A stretch of DNA of 64,000 nucleotides from Streptomyces sp. LX-29 (GCF_029541745.1 NZ_CP089746.1:3410001-3474000), one strand, 5' to 3'; shown: positions 28,101 through 37,079, counted from the stretch's first letter. The notes: generated from the sequence alone by a model not told the origin. Translations and numbers: made by a program.

Positions 28101-29981
28101 TCAGCCCGGCCCGCCGGCACCCAGGAGGGTGGCCCGGCGGCGCACCGCCTCCAGCGCGCCCGGCCGGCGCCCCGGCACCCGGCCGCGGAGCTCGATGAGG
28201 GCGGGCGCCAGCGCCCCGGCCCGGGCCGCGTCCTCGATCTGCTGCCACTGGTGGTGCGCCCGGTCGGCGGCGCCCTCGACATCGGGGTGGCCGGGCGGCT
28301 GCTCGTTGGCCAGCCGCAGGCCGGCGGCGGATATCCACAGCTCGCAGGCGCGGGCCGGGTCGTCGGCGAGCCGGGCCAGGTCGGCCCGGACCTCCAGCCA
28401 GTGGACCGCCTCCGGCGAGCTGGGCCCGGAGGCCCGCATGGCCTCCTGCTCCCAGGCGGCCGCCATGGACGCCGCCTCGCTGTGCCGCCCCGCGCGGGCC
28501 GCCTCCAGGATCGCCGCGTGCGGGTCGGAGTGATGTGGCTCGGAACGCCTCGCCACGCGCGGCGGCACCACGGGCACGGGCGGAGCGGCGGGCGCCGGGG
28601 GTGCGGCCGGGAACGCGGCCGGCAGGGGCGGCACGGGAACCGCGGGCGGCGGCACGAACAGGAGGGGCGGGCCGACGGGGGGCGGAAGGGACTCGGAGTC
28701 GGACCAGCCGACGTCGCCGTCCGCGCGGGGACCGGTGACCGACTCCTCCGCGAAACCGGCCTCCGCGCGGAGACCGGCGGCCGGCTCGCCCGCGTACCCG
28801 GCGTCCGCGCGGGGCACGGCCGGCTCCTCCGTGGCACCGGCCTCCCCGCGCGGGCCGGCGGCCGGGTCACCCGCGACAGCGACCTCCGCGCGGGGGCCGG
28901 CTGTCGACTCCCCCAGGGCCTCGACCTCCGCGCGGGACGCGGATATCGCCTCCGCCGCGGAGCCGGGCTCCGGTCCGAAGCCGGCCTCTGGGGCGGGCCC
29001 GGACCCCGGCGCGGCCCCGGCTTCCGGGGCGAACGTCCTTCCCGAGGCGAAAGTCCCTCCCGGGGCGAACGCGGCGTCCCCGGAGGGGGCGGAGCTCACG
29101 TCTGCCGCGGGCCCGGTCTCCACGCGGGGCGCGACCGGGCCCTCCAGAGTCGGCCGGCCCTGCGGAGCCGCCGACCCCGCCGAGGTCGCGGCCGCCCCCA
29201 CCGGGGTCGCCACAGCCTCCGGAGTCGCGAGCCCCTCCGCGCGGTACGAGGGAGCACCGTGGTTCGCCGGCTGGAGCGGCAGGGCGGGGCCGCCGGACAG
29301 TCCGGCCTCGCCCGCGGCGTGTTCGTGGAGGCGTGCGAAGGGAGGGCGATCGGCGGCGCCGCGGAGCGCGGCGGCGAGGGCCCGGCTGTAGACCGGTGTG
29401 AAGACCTCACGCTTGGGCGGAGCGGGGGCGAGGGCCCCGTAGAGGGTGAGCCCGGCGGCGAGTTGTCGTGGGTCGACCCCGAGGCGGGACGCGCCGGCGC
29501 CCTTGCCGTCCGCACGGTCCCCGCTCCCTTGGGGCCAGACCGTCCCGTCCGCCACCAGATCGGCGACGACGGTGGTCTCGCTGCCCGGCGGCCGCTTGGC
29601 CAGCTCCGCCGCCAACCAGTGCCAGGGCAGGGCGGTGTAGCGGGCGGTCCTCGGGGTGGTGCGGGCGAGCGCCAGGTGCGGGAGCCGCTGCTTGGCGTCG
29701 AGGGTGAGCTGTCCGGCCAGATAGACCAGCACGGGGCCGGGGTGGGCGGCCGCGGTCCGCAGGTGGGTCAGCACGGTCTGCGGTTCGTCGGGGTCCACCA
29801 GCTGGACGACGCTGGCGCCGGCCGGGGTGCCCGCCAACACGGCCGGTGCCACGGCGGCGAGTTGGGGCAGGACCGCCCCGGCGTCCATGATGCGCTGCCG
29901 GCCGTTCTTGCCACGGGGGCCGGCGGCGATGAGCAGGGCGTAGCCGGGCTCGCCTGCCGTTCCCGCTCGGTTGATCGCCAT
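28101..29981 (-). CDS. Large hypothetical protein: caspase-like N-terminus, Pro/Ala-rich repeats, helical C-terminus
   Basis: About 626 residues in three parts. Residues 1-180 (MAINRAG...; LLIAAGPRGK, GPVLVYLAGQL, TTVVADLVADG) have the strand order of a caspase/CHAT-type peptidase fold, but the usual His and Cys are replaced (AGQL, ADLVADG), so activity is unlikely. Residues ~210-470 are low-complexity with ~57-63-bp DNA repeats (28738-28912) encoding variants of A-G-x-P-A-A-G-P-R-A-E. The last ~110 residues are helical, resembling TPR. I chose ATG 29981: the 24 codons upstream to 30053 have poor third-position GC. The fold assignment is inference. Confidence 0.7.
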   Translation of the reverse strand: MAINRAGTAGEPGYALLIAAGPRGKNGRQRIMDAGAVLPQLAAVAPAVLAGTPAGASVVQLVDPDEPQTVLTHLRTAAAHPGPVLVYLAGQLTLDAKQRLPHLALARTTPRTARYTALPWHWLAAELAKRPPGSETTVVADLVADGTVWPQGSGDRADGKGAGASRLGVDPRQLAAGLTLYGALAPAPPKREVFTPVYSRALAAALRGAADRPPFARLHEHAAGEAGLSGGPALPLQPANHGAPSYRAEGLATPEAVATPVGAAATSAGSAAPQGRPTLEGPVAPRVETGPAADVSSAPSGDAAFAPGGTFASGRTFAPEAGAAPGSGPAPEAGFGPEPGSAAEAISASRAEVEALGESTAGPRAEVAVAGDPAAGPRGEAGATEEPAVPRADAGYAGEPAAGLRAEAGFAEESVTGPRADGDVGWSDSESLPPPVGPPLLFVPPPAVPVPPLPAAFPAAPPAPAAPPVPVVPPRVARRSEPHHSDPHAAILEAARAGRHSEAASMAAAWEQEAMRASGPSSPEAVHWLEVRADLARLADDPARACELWISAAGLRLANEQPPGHPDVEGAADRAHHQWQQIEDAARAGALAPALIELRGRVPGRRPGALEAVRRRATLLGAGGPG

Positions 29982-30333
29982 GGCAGCACCGTAGCCGGTA
30001 CCGGGCCGTGGCGCTGTGGCCTGAGCACCAGTCATACGGTCGGCTCGTCGCACTCGGGCGCGGCGGTCGCGCTCCGCGAGCCCCGCCGCAACAGGCTCAC
30101 GGCGTACGGGAAGCGGCCCACGGGGCGGGTGACGGACCGGCCGCCGGCGTGTGGTTCGGCTTCACACGGGTTCGAAAGCCGTGGCGCCGGCCGGGGTTGG
30201 CGCCCGACTCGTGGCGGCCGCGGCCGTGGGACGTCGACTTCCCGCGGCGGCCGTGGACGGGTCGGCTTCCCGCGGCGACAGTGGGGGCGTCGGGTTTCGC
30301 GCGGCGGCCCGCGCATAGCCCGGCAGCCCGACC
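29982..30333. other. 352-bp gap with short degenerate repeats
   Basis: Separates the hypothetical gene from padR. At 30228-30320 three ~28-bp units share GTCG(A/G)CTTCCCGCGGCGGC-type sequence. No supported gene; shadows only. Confidence 0.5.
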
Positions 30334-30957
30334 TCACTCCGAGGCGGCGTACGGGTTCTTCGCCCCCTCCGGCAGCACGTCCATGGAGCGCCGCCCCTCG
30401 CCCGCCATGACATAGGCGCCGCCCTCGAGGCGCTTGATGAGTCCACGGGTCCACTCGGCTCCGCTGTCGGAGGAGTCCACCCAGAGCTTCATGATCTCGC
30501 CGATGTGGCCCCACTCGTCGGAACCGCCGTCCGGCGGCATCCAGTGCCGGGTCACCTCGGCGCGCCACTGCTCCAGGGCGGCCACCCGCTCCTTGAGCAG
30601 CGCGATGGCCTCCGCCCGGGGGAGGTCGACGATGAACCCGACCCCGGCCGTCAGCTCGTCGATCTTCTGGTCGTGTCGCACCAGGGCCTCGCGCAGCAGC
30701 TTGAAGTACTCCACCTGACCCGCCGCGGTGAGCTCGTACTCCGTGCGGGGCGGGCCGCCCGCCGTGCTCGGCGCCACATCGTGGGCGATCATCAGGCCCT
30801 GTTTCGCCATCTGTTTCAGCGCGTGGTAGATCGATCCGGGCTTGGCGTTGGACCACTCGTGCGCGCCCCAGAACTCCAGGTCGTTGCGGACCTGGTACCC
30901 GTGCGCCCGCCCATGCTGGCGGACCGCGCCCAGCACCAGCAGCCGGATCGCCGACAT
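30334..30957 (-). CDS. PadR family transcriptional regulator
   Basis: A 207-residue repressor-type protein. The N-terminal winged helix (LVLGAVRQHGRAHGYQVRND, then WSNAKPGSIYHALKQMAKQG and PPRTEYELTAAGQ) is classic PadR, and a C-terminal helical dimerisation domain (PADR C-terminal type) ends PEGAKNPYAASE. It is divergent from a VOC-family gene; an imperfect TAATCAA/TTGACTA palindrome lies between them and is a probable operator. Confidence 0.92.
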   Translation of the reverse strand: MSAIRLLVLGAVRQHGRAHGYQVRNDLEFWGAHEWSNAKPGSIYHALKQMAKQGLMIAHDVAPSTAGGPPRTEYELTAAGQVEYFKLLREALVRHDQKIDELTAGVGFIVDLPRAEAIALLKERVAALEQWRAEVTRHWMPPDGGSDEWGHIGEIMKLWVDSSDSGAEWTRGLIKRLEGGAYVMAGEGRRSMDVLPEGAKNPYAASE

Positions 30958-31008
30958 CGTCTCCTCATTCCGTCGGACCTGCCCCGCTCCCAGACTAGTG
31001 GGGGCGTC

Positions 31009-31024
31009 TAATCAAGTTTGACTA
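31009..31024. promoter_or_regulatory. Candidate PadR operator and divergent promoter
   Basis: TAATCAA-GT-TTGACTA is a 7-bp-arm palindrome with one mismatch, AT-rich in a GC-rich surround, between padR (start 30957) and the VOC gene (start 31053). TTGACT at 31018 and CAGGCT at 31041 are 17 bp apart and would place transcription initiation at about the ATG 31053, suggesting a leaderless mRNA. Confidence 0.55.
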
Positions 31025-31052
31025 GCGGGAGATCCGATGCCAGGCTCGCTCC

Positions 31053-31763
31053 ATGGCCGAGACCGTGATTCCGATGCTTCCCTGCCGGTCCATCGACGAC
31101 ATCACCGCCTTCTACCCCGCCCTGGGCTTCGAAGTGACCTTCCAGCAGCGCAGCCCCAACCCCTATGTCGCACTCGCGCGGGGCGACATCGCACTGCACT
31201 TCTTCGGCATGAAGTCGTACGACCCGGCGTCCTCCTACAGCACCTGCTACGTGCGGACCGACGACGTCGACGCGCTCTACGAGGCGTTCCGGTCGGGGCT
31301 GAAGGCGTCCCTGGGCAGAATCCCGACCCGGGGGCTCCCCCGCCTCGGAGCGCTGAAGGACACCACGTACGGGATGCGTCAGTTCCTGCTGACCGACCCC
31401 GGCGGCAACACGCTCCGCGTCGGCCAACCCATCGCGGACGTCTTCGAGCACCGTCCGGCGCCGACGGAGCGCTATGCCCGCGCCCTCCACCAGGCCACGC
31501 TGCTCGGCGAGTCCAAGGGCGACCCCGCGGCCGCCGCCCGCGTCCTGGACCGCGCGCTCTCCGCCGAGGGGGCGCCGCCTCCGTCGCGACTCGCGCCCCT
31601 GCTCGTGCTGCGCGCCGAGATGGCCACCCGACTGGGCGACGCGGACCACGCCCGCGACTGCCTGGCGCGCGCCGCCGCCGTCCCCCTCACCCCCGAGCAG
31701 CGCGTGGCCCTTCAGGACATCCTGCGCCGGGCCGACGACCTACGGGAGCACCCGGCCTCCTGA
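31053..31763 (+). CDS. VOC/bleomycin-resistance-type protein with C-terminal helical extension
   Basis: A 236-residue protein. Residues 1-135 follow the vicinal-oxygen-chelate pattern (MLPCRSIDDITAFYPALGFEV; VALARGDIALHFFG; a strand with YGMRQFLLTDPGGNTLRVG) as in bleomycin-binding proteins. Residues ~140-236 are helical and TPR-like (ARALHQATLLGESKGDPAAAARVLDRAL...). A VOC-TPR combination recurs in streptomycetes, but its ligand is unknown. It is divergent from padR and may be its target. Confidence 0.82.
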   Translation: MAETVIPMLPCRSIDDITAFYPALGFEVTFQQRSPNPYVALARGDIALHFFGMKSYDPASSYSTCYVRTDDVDALYEAFRSGLKASLGRIPTRGLPRLGALKDTTYGMRQFLLTDPGGNTLRVGQPIADVFEHRPAPTERYARALHQATLLGESKGDPAAAARVLDRALSAEGAPPPSRLAPLLVLRAEMATRLGDADHARDCLARAAAVPLTPEQRVALQDILRRADDLREHPAS

Positions 31764-31882
31764 GCGCCCGACCCCTCCCTCCCCGGCCCCGGCCCGGAAC
31801 TCGGGGCCGGGGCCGGTCACACTTCCGCGCGGCGATCCGTCAGTGGGGTGACAGCAACGTGAAAGCCCGAAAGGAGACGGAG

Positions 31883-32389
31883 ATGGAAACGCGTGCGATC
31901 ACCGCGGAGGTGCCGATGGGGCCGCGGATGTCCCAGGACCCCCAGGAGCTCGTCCCCGAACTGGCGGAGGTGTCCGCGGCGCTGTGGAAGGCCACCGGCA
32001 ACCACTCGGTCCCGCGGACCACGATCAGCCTGCTCCAGCTGCGCGCCGGCCAGATCGTGGGCAACACCTACCTGACCGTCCTGCACACGGGATTCCTGCG
32101 CAAGGCCGGGGAGTCCGAGGATCGGATCACCGCGGTGGCCTCCTGGCAGGACGCGCCGTACTACACCCCCGCCGAGCGCGCCGCGCTGGCGCTGGTGGAG
32201 GCGGTCTTCCAGCCGTCCCCGCACGGCGAGCGGGTCACCGACGAGCTCTACGCCCAGGCTGCCGAGCACTACGAGCCCAAGGCGCTGGCCACCCTGGCCA
32301 TCGCGATCGGGCAGGTCGGCTTCTTCGTCCCGCTGGCCCTGATCGCCAAGCCGGTCCCGGGCCGGTCGTTCACCGACCCGTGGAACTAG
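31883..32389 (+). CDS. Carboxymuconolactone decarboxylase/AhpD-like protein lacking the CxxC pair
   Basis: A 168-residue all-helical protein of the AhpD superfamily. The helix LLQLRAGQIVGNTYLTVLHT aligns with the catalytic Cx2Cx3H helix of AhpD, but the two Cys positions are Asn and Leu, while His is kept. So it cannot be a standard peroxidase partner. The start ATG 31883 has AAGGAG six nt upstream; GTG 31859 is less likely. It follows the VOC gene by 119 bp. Confidence 0.85.
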   Translation: METRAITAEVPMGPRMSQDPQELVPELAEVSAALWKATGNHSVPRTTISLLQLRAGQIVGNTYLTVLHTGFLRKAGESEDRITAVASWQDAPYYTPAERAALALVEAVFQPSPHGERVTDELYAQAAEHYEPKALATLAIAIGQVGFFVPLALIAKPVPGRSFTDPWN

Positions 32390-32565
32390 AACCGCCCGGC
32401 TGAGGAGCGGTGTTCGGGCCTCGGACCGCGGCCGACGCCCAGGGCCGGGGGACCGGCACCCCGGGCCCGCCCCGGGGGGCCGAGCGACCGACGCCCCGGG
32501 CCCGGCCGGGGGCCGTGCGGCCGACGCTCAGGGCCCGGCCCGGGGCCGAGAGAGCGACGCCGTCC

Positions 32566-33117
32566 CTACACCCCCGCCCCCGCCCGTGCCGCCTCGTCGA
32601 CCAGCTCGAAGGCGGTCCTGCCGTCCAGGGACTCGCGGATGATGTCCGCGTGTCCCGCGTGGCGACCGACCTCCTCGATCAGGTGGAGGAGCAGCCAGCG
32701 GACCGAGACCCGGTCGCCCTGGGGGAACCACGGCGCGTCGGGGAGCGGGAAGGTGTCCTCGAGACTGGGGACCGAGCGGACGTACTCCTCCGTCTGTCGA
32801 GCCACCGCGTCCCAGAAGGCCAGCACGGAGGCGACCGATTCGCCGTCCTCCAGTTGGAAGGCCAGGTGCCAGGTGGTCTCGTCGCGCCGGATGGAGTGCG
32901 GCACCCGCCGGGCCGTCTCCACCCAGTCCAGCTCGGTCTCGGCGACGTGCTTGAGCAGGCCGGCCAGGGAGAGCCGACTGGCGCTCGGCTTCTGCCGCGC
33001 CTGCTCGTCGCCGAGTCCGAGCAGCGCGCGGCGCACACCGCCCCGCTGGGCCTCCAGGAAGGCCAGCAGGGTGCCGCGCTCGTCGGCCGGGTTGGTCTCG
33101 ATCACGTGGGTGGGCAT
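32566..33117 (-). CDS. DinB/DUF664 family protein
   Basis: A 183-residue four-helix-bundle protein. The three putative metal-binding His are visible: LLKHVAETELDWV (His near 57), then LLLHLIEEVGRHAGHADIIRESL (two more near 134 and 143). Some family members are mycothiol-dependent transferases; no specific function can be given. Neighbours give no clear pathway. Confidence 0.85.
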   Translation of the reverse strand: MPTHVIETNPADERGTLLAFLEAQRGGVRRALLGLGDEQARQKPSASRLSLAGLLKHVAETELDWVETARRVPHSIRRDETTWHLAFQLEDGESVASVLAFWDAVARQTEEYVRSVPSLEDTFPLPDAPWFPQGDRVSVRWLLLHLIEEVGRHAGHADIIRESLDGRTAFELVDEAARAGAGV

Positions 33118-33295
33118 GGGGTCCGCCTTCCGTCGGCTCGTCCTCGACGCCTACGACAGTAGGACCCCATGCGGTCAGGTTCTGTCCTCAATCACGCGGC
33201 TCCCGCGTCCGGCTCCTCGACCACACCCACGGTTCTCGCCTTCGGCGCGTCCGCGCGGGGCGCCGGCAGAGCGCGGGTCAGCCGGCAGAGGCGGG

Positions 33296-34753
33296 TCAGA
33301 GGGGGAAGTGGGTGCGCCCGTGCTGGATCGAGATCCACTTGGTCGTGGTGAACGCCTCGATGTACGCGTCGCCGTTGAGCCGTCCCAGTCCCGAGTGCCG
33401 CTCGCCGCCGAACGGCACGATCGGCTCGTCGTGCACCGAGCTGTCATTGATGTGGATCATGCCCGTCTCCACCCGTCGGGCGAGCCGGACACCGCGCTCG
33501 ATGTCGCCGGTGTGGACCGCGCCGCTGAGGCCGTAGTCGGTCGCGTTGGCGATCTCGACGGCCTCGTCGTCTCCGTCGAAGGGGATGAGCACGACCACCG
33601 GGCCGAACATCTCCTGGTGGAGCACGGCCGAGCCCTCGGGGACGTCGGTGAGCACGGTCGGGCCGACCAGGGTGCCGCTGGTCTCTCCCCGCACCAGGGC
33701 CGTGGCACCGTCGGCGATGGTCTGGCTGACCAGCGAGGTGAGGTTCTCGGCCTGGGTCTCGTTGATGAGCGGGCCGATCTGCGTGGTGGGGTCGTTCGGG
33801 TCGCCCACCTTCAGGCCGCGCACCCGCGCCACGAACTTCTCGGTGAACTCCCGCTCCACCGCGCGGTCCACCAGGATCCGGTTGGCCGCCATACAGATCT
33901 GGCCCTGGTGGGCGAAGCGGCTGAGGATCGCCGCGTCCACCGCGTAGTCGATGTCGGCGTCGTCCAGCACGATCAGCGCGCTGTTGCCGCCGAGCTCCAG
34001 GACCGTGCGCTTGAAGTGCGAGGCGGCGACGGTGGCCACATGGCGGCCCACCTTGTCCGAGCCGGTGAAGGAGAACACCTTGGGCACCGGGTGCTCGATC
34101 AGCGCGTCACCGATCTCCGCGATGTCGGTGATCACGACGTTGAGCAGCCCGGGCGGCAGCCCGGCCTCCTCGAAGACCTTCCCCAGCAGGCTGCCGCCGC
34201 AGATCGGGGTGTTCTGGTGCGGCTTGAGCACCACGCCGTTGCCGAGCGCCAACGCGGGACCGACCGACTTCAGCGAGAGCAGGAACGGGAAGTTGAAGGG
34301 GCTGACCACCCCGACCACGCCGACCGGCAGCCGGTACAGCCGGTTCTCCTTGCCGTCGATCGGCGACGGGATGATCCGCCCCTCGGGGCGCAGCGCCAGC
34401 TGGACGCACTCGCGCAGGAACTCTCTCGCCAGGCCCAGCTCGAAGGCGGCCTTGAAGTGCGTGCCGCCGACCTCGGCGATGATCGCCTCGCTCAGCTCCT
34501 TCTCGCGGTCCTCGACGATGCGCAGCGCCCGCTCGAAGACCAGCCGTCGGGTGTAGGGATTGGTGCTCCCCCACTCCCGCTGTGCCCGCTCGGCTGCCCG
34601 ATAGGCGAGGTCCACCTCCTCCACCGTGGCCACGGTGATCGAGGCGAGCTTCTCCCCGTTGTACGGGTTGAAGTCGACGATGTCCCAGGAGCCGCTCCCG
34701 GGTCGCCATTCGCCGTCGATGTACTGGTACGCCAACTCGGAGAAGTAGGACAT
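33296..34753 (-). CDS. Aldehyde dehydrogenase (benzaldehyde/vanillin dehydrogenase-like)
   Basis: NAD(P)-dependent oxidation of an aldehyde to the acid (485 residues). The general base Glu is in LELGGNSALIV, the catalytic Cys in HQGQICMAANRI, and the cofactor segment is VFSFTGSDKVGRHVA. The C-terminal PFGGERHSGLGRLNGD is standard. VSPFNFPFLLSLKSVGPALA and KPHQNTPICGG recall the benzaldehyde/vanillin dehydrogenase branch, suggesting aromatic aldehydes. It stands alone with an unrelated regulator upstream. Confidence 0.92.
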   Translation of the reverse strand: MSYFSELAYQYIDGEWRPGSGSWDIVDFNPYNGEKLASITVATVEEVDLAYRAAERAQREWGSTNPYTRRLVFERALRIVEDREKELSEAIIAEVGGTHFKAAFELGLAREFLRECVQLALRPEGRIIPSPIDGKENRLYRLPVGVVGVVSPFNFPFLLSLKSVGPALALGNGVVLKPHQNTPICGGSLLGKVFEEAGLPPGLLNVVITDIAEIGDALIEHPVPKVFSFTGSDKVGRHVATVAASHFKRTVLELGGNSALIVLDDADIDYAVDAAILSRFAHQGQICMAANRILVDRAVEREFTEKFVARVRGLKVGDPNDPTTQIGPLINETQAENLTSLVSQTIADGATALVRGETSGTLVGPTVLTDVPEGSAVLHQEMFGPVVVLIPFDGDDEAVEIANATDYGLSGAVHTGDIERGVRLARRVETGMIHINDSSVHDEPIVPFGGERHSGLGRLNGDAYIEAFTTTKWISIQHGRTHFPL

Positions 34754-34836
34754 GACCGTCCCTATCTGGAGGGCTGGGTGCCCTTGACACCCAAGCGTCT
34801 GTGGGGCTCCTGATGGGACGTCATGCTACAGAGCTC

Positions 34837-35700
34837 TTAAGCGAGTTGAAGCAACCGTTCGAGCAATTCCCGGCTGCCCTCGGGTGACAGGCTGTCGGTG
34901 GCCAGACGCCCCAGAACCCTTTCGTAATGGGCGACTTCCTCGCGTTTGTCGAGATAGAGCGCGCTGGTGAGTTGCTCCAGATAGACCACATCCGGCAGGT
35001 CCGATTCGGGGAAGCGCAATCGGGTGAACGCGCCGCTCTCCGCGGCGTGCCCGCCGAAGGCGAACGGCATCACCTGGAGCGTCACGTTCGGCTGCCTGGA
35101 GACGTCGACGAGGTGCTCCAGCTGCCCCCGCATCACCCGTGAGCCGCCGTAGGGGCGGCGCAACGCCGCCTCGTCCAACACCACGTGGAACTCCGGCGGC
35201 TGCTCGGCGACCAGCAGCTTCTGGCGCTCCAGCCGCAGCGCCACACGGCGCTCCACCTCCGACTCGGAGGCCGTGGGCTGACCGCTGGTGACGACCGCGT
35301 GGGCGTAGCTCTCGGTCTGCAGCAGCCCGTGCACGAACTGCACCTCGTAGCAGGCGATGTGCGAGGCGGCTCCCTCCAGCCCCACATATGTCTGAAACCA
35401 GCCCGGCAGCACATCGCCGTAACTGTGCCACCAGCCCGCCACATTGGCCTCGCGGGCCAGCCCCAGCAGCGCCGCCCGCTCCGCGTCGTCGCTGACGCCG
35501 TAGAGCGTCAACAGGTCCTCGATGTCCCGCGCCTTGAAGCTCACCCGCCCCAACTCCATGCGGCTGATCTTTGATTCGGAAGCACGGATCGAATAGCCGG
35601 CCGCCTCACGCGTGATGCCGCGTGCCTCGCGCAGCCGCCTGAGCTGGGAGCCCAGAAGAATGCGGCGTACCACCGATCCACTCGACTCGCTTGCGGTCAT
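34837..35700 (-). CDS. XRE-type regulator with DUF5753 domain (WhiJ/Scr1-like)
   Basis: A 287-residue protein. The N-terminal helix-turn-helix (LRRLREARGITREAAGYSIR, then ASESKISRMELGR) is followed by a DUF5753 ligand/partner-binding domain (from ~105; LPGWFQTYVGLE, YEVQFVHGLLQTESYA, RQKLL, NVTLQVMPFAFG). The ATG at 35700 has GGGAGGG eight nucleotides upstream. With the RsbW-like ATPase (36006) and DUF397 protein (36728) it forms the WhiJ/AbaA-type gene set often involved in development and antibiotic control in Streptomyces; some pairs are proposed toxin-antitoxin systems. Confidence 0.92.
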   Translation of the reverse strand: MTASESSGSVVRRILLGSQLRRLREARGITREAAGYSIRASESKISRMELGRVSFKARDIEDLLTLYGVSDDAERAALLGLAREANVAGWWHSYGDVLPGWFQTYVGLEGAASHIACYEVQFVHGLLQTESYAHAVVTSGQPTASESEVERRVALRLERQKLLVAEQPPEFHVVLDEAALRRPYGGSRVMRGQLEHLVDVSRQPNVTLQVMPFAFGGHAAESGAFTRLRFPESDLPDVVYLEQLTSALYLDKREEVAHYERVLGRLATDSLSPEGSRELLERLLQLA

Positions 35701-36005
35701 TCCCGTGACCCTCCCTCTACGGAACACACCCTTCCGGGGGCGGCCCCCGCAACCCCCGGCGGCGAAGTCTGCCACTTTAGGGCTTCGCGCTGTGCACATG
35801 TCGTTACTCAGCCGCGATACGTACGCAGGACAGCGTAGGGAGAATCGCGAGCAAACCCCCGCAGGTTTCCCCAAAGCGCGCGCGTGCACGTGCATCTGCC
35901 CTTGCATCTGCCTTACGCATTCGGAACGATGGGGATCGCGCACATGCAAGCTCGTACGGGGTCCAGCCAGGATCATCACGGCCACGAAGGTGCAGGAGTG
36001 CTCGC
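35701..36005. other. 305-bp divergent promoter region
   Basis: Lies between the divergent regulator and ATPase genes; lower GC than neighbours and holding the TGCACGTGCA palindrome (35885-35894) and a direct TTGCATCTGCC-type repeat beside it. No gene is supported. Confidence 0.6.
35880..35896 (+). promoter_or_regulatory. 17-bp motif shared with the DUF397 upstream region, candidate operator
   Basis: GCGCGTGCACGTGCATC, containing the perfect palindrome TGCACGTGCA. The identical 17 bp occurs on the minus strand at 37051-37067, upstream of the DUF397 gene. Each copy points toward its adjacent gene, so the XRE regulator is a plausible binder. Confidence 0.55.
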
Positions 36006-36551
36006 ATGGGGACCAACGGCTCGGCCACGCTGGAGCCCTTGTGGCGAGGACTTCCTCCCGTCGACCCCTCGACGACGCTCCCCGATCTCTCCGACTCCGC
36101 CTCCTGTGCGCTCCCCGCCCGCTTCGAAGCGGTCAGAGGCGCCCGCCACTTCGCCGGGGCGACGCTGGAGCGCTGGGAGTTGCCGGAGCTCTTCGACGAC
36201 GTGGCGCTGGTGGTCTCCGAGCTCGTCACCAACGCCCTCCGCCATGCGCTCCCCGTCGGCCGGCCCGAGCGCGCCGCCGGCGACGGCCCCCTCGGCCCCG
36301 CCGACAGCCACGAGGCGCATGTCCGTCTCCACCTGATGCGCTGGGCCTCCCGCCTGGTGTGCGCGGTGCGGGACCCCAGCGAGGAGAGCCCCACCGCCGG
36401 GGAGGCGGGCTCCGGTGAGGAGTCCGGGCGGGGGCTCCACCTCGTGGAGTCCTACAGCGACGGCTGGGGCTGGCACCCGCTGGCGGGCTCTCTGCACGGC
36501 AAGATCGTGTGGGCCCTCTTCCTGCTGCCGCGCCAGACCGGACGCGGCTGA
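36006..36551 (+). CDS. RsbW/AbaA-like ATP-binding (HATPase) protein
   Basis: A 181-residue protein with a single GHKL ATPase domain: the N-box VSELVTNALRHA with its conserved Glu and Asn, a degenerate G1 (VRDPSEESP) and G2 (ESGRGLHLVESY). This is the anti-sigma-factor-kinase-like group common in Streptomyces, lacking other domains. The ATG has no strong ribosome-binding site, though GGAG lies 16 nt upstream. It is paired with the divergent XRE regulator and the downstream DUF397 gene. Confidence 0.88.
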   Translation: MGTNGSATLEPLWRGLPPVDPSTTLPDLSDSASCALPARFEAVRGARHFAGATLERWELPELFDDVALVVSELVTNALRHALPVGRPERAAGDGPLGPADSHEAHVRLHLMRWASRLVCAVRDPSEESPTAGEAGSGEESGRGLHLVESYSDGWGWHPLAGSLHGKIVWALFLLPRQTGRG

Positions 36552-36727
36552 CCCCACCGCATCGGCGTCACCCACCGCGCCGTATCCGCGTCACCCACCG
36601 CCTCATCCACACCGCCCCCGCCGCATCGGCGTACGGGCCCGGCGGGAACACCGCTACAGCAGTCACGGGAGCCGTCGTACGGCAACCGTGGGGGACGCCG
36701 TACGACGCCTCGTACCGCCGTCCGCCC

Positions 36728-36973
36728 TCAGTCCCCCACCAGGTGGTCGAACTCCCCGTCCCTGGCGCCGAGCAGCAGCGCCTCGATCTCCGCCGGGGTG
36801 TAGATCAGGGCCGGGCCGTCGGGGAAGCGGGAATTGCGCATGGCGACCTCCCCACCGGGGAGTTTGGCGAATTCGACGCAGGAACCCTGGGAGTTGCTGT
36901 GCCGGCTCTTCTGCCAGACGACCCCATGGAGATCCGCCGCCGCCATGCCGTTGAAGGGGTGGTCGTCGCGCAC
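36728..36973 (-). CDS. DUF397 protein
   Basis: A small acidic protein (81 residues) of the DUF397 (AbaA orfD-like) family. The family motif WQKSRHSNSQGSCVEFA is followed by LPGGEVAMRNSRFPDGPALI and FDHLVGD at the C-terminus. I chose GTG 36973 (VRDDHPFNG), which has GGAG six nucleotides upstream; ATG 36946 is the next option. Partner of the neighbouring DUF5753 regulator; a copy of the shared 17-bp motif is 78 bp upstream. Confidence 0.88.
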   Translation of the reverse strand: MRDDHPFNGMAAADLHGVVWQKSRHSNSQGSCVEFAKLPGGEVAMRNSRFPDGPALIYTPAEIEALLLGARDGEFDHLVGD

Positions 36974-37050
36974 AGGGCTCTCCGGATGTATCGGTGCAGC
37001 TACCAACTGCCCCGGATCATAGCCTCGTTCACGTGCCGACGCGCGAGCGG

Positions 37051-37067
37051 ATGCACGTGCACGCGCA
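37051..37067 (-). promoter_or_regulatory. Second copy of the 17-bp candidate operator
   Basis: The minus strand reads GCGCGTGCACGTGCATC, identical to 35880-35896 on the plus strand, and lies upstream of the minus-strand DUF397 gene. No other copy was noticed in the window. Confidence 0.55.
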
Positions 37068-37079
37068 GTGGCGGAGTGA

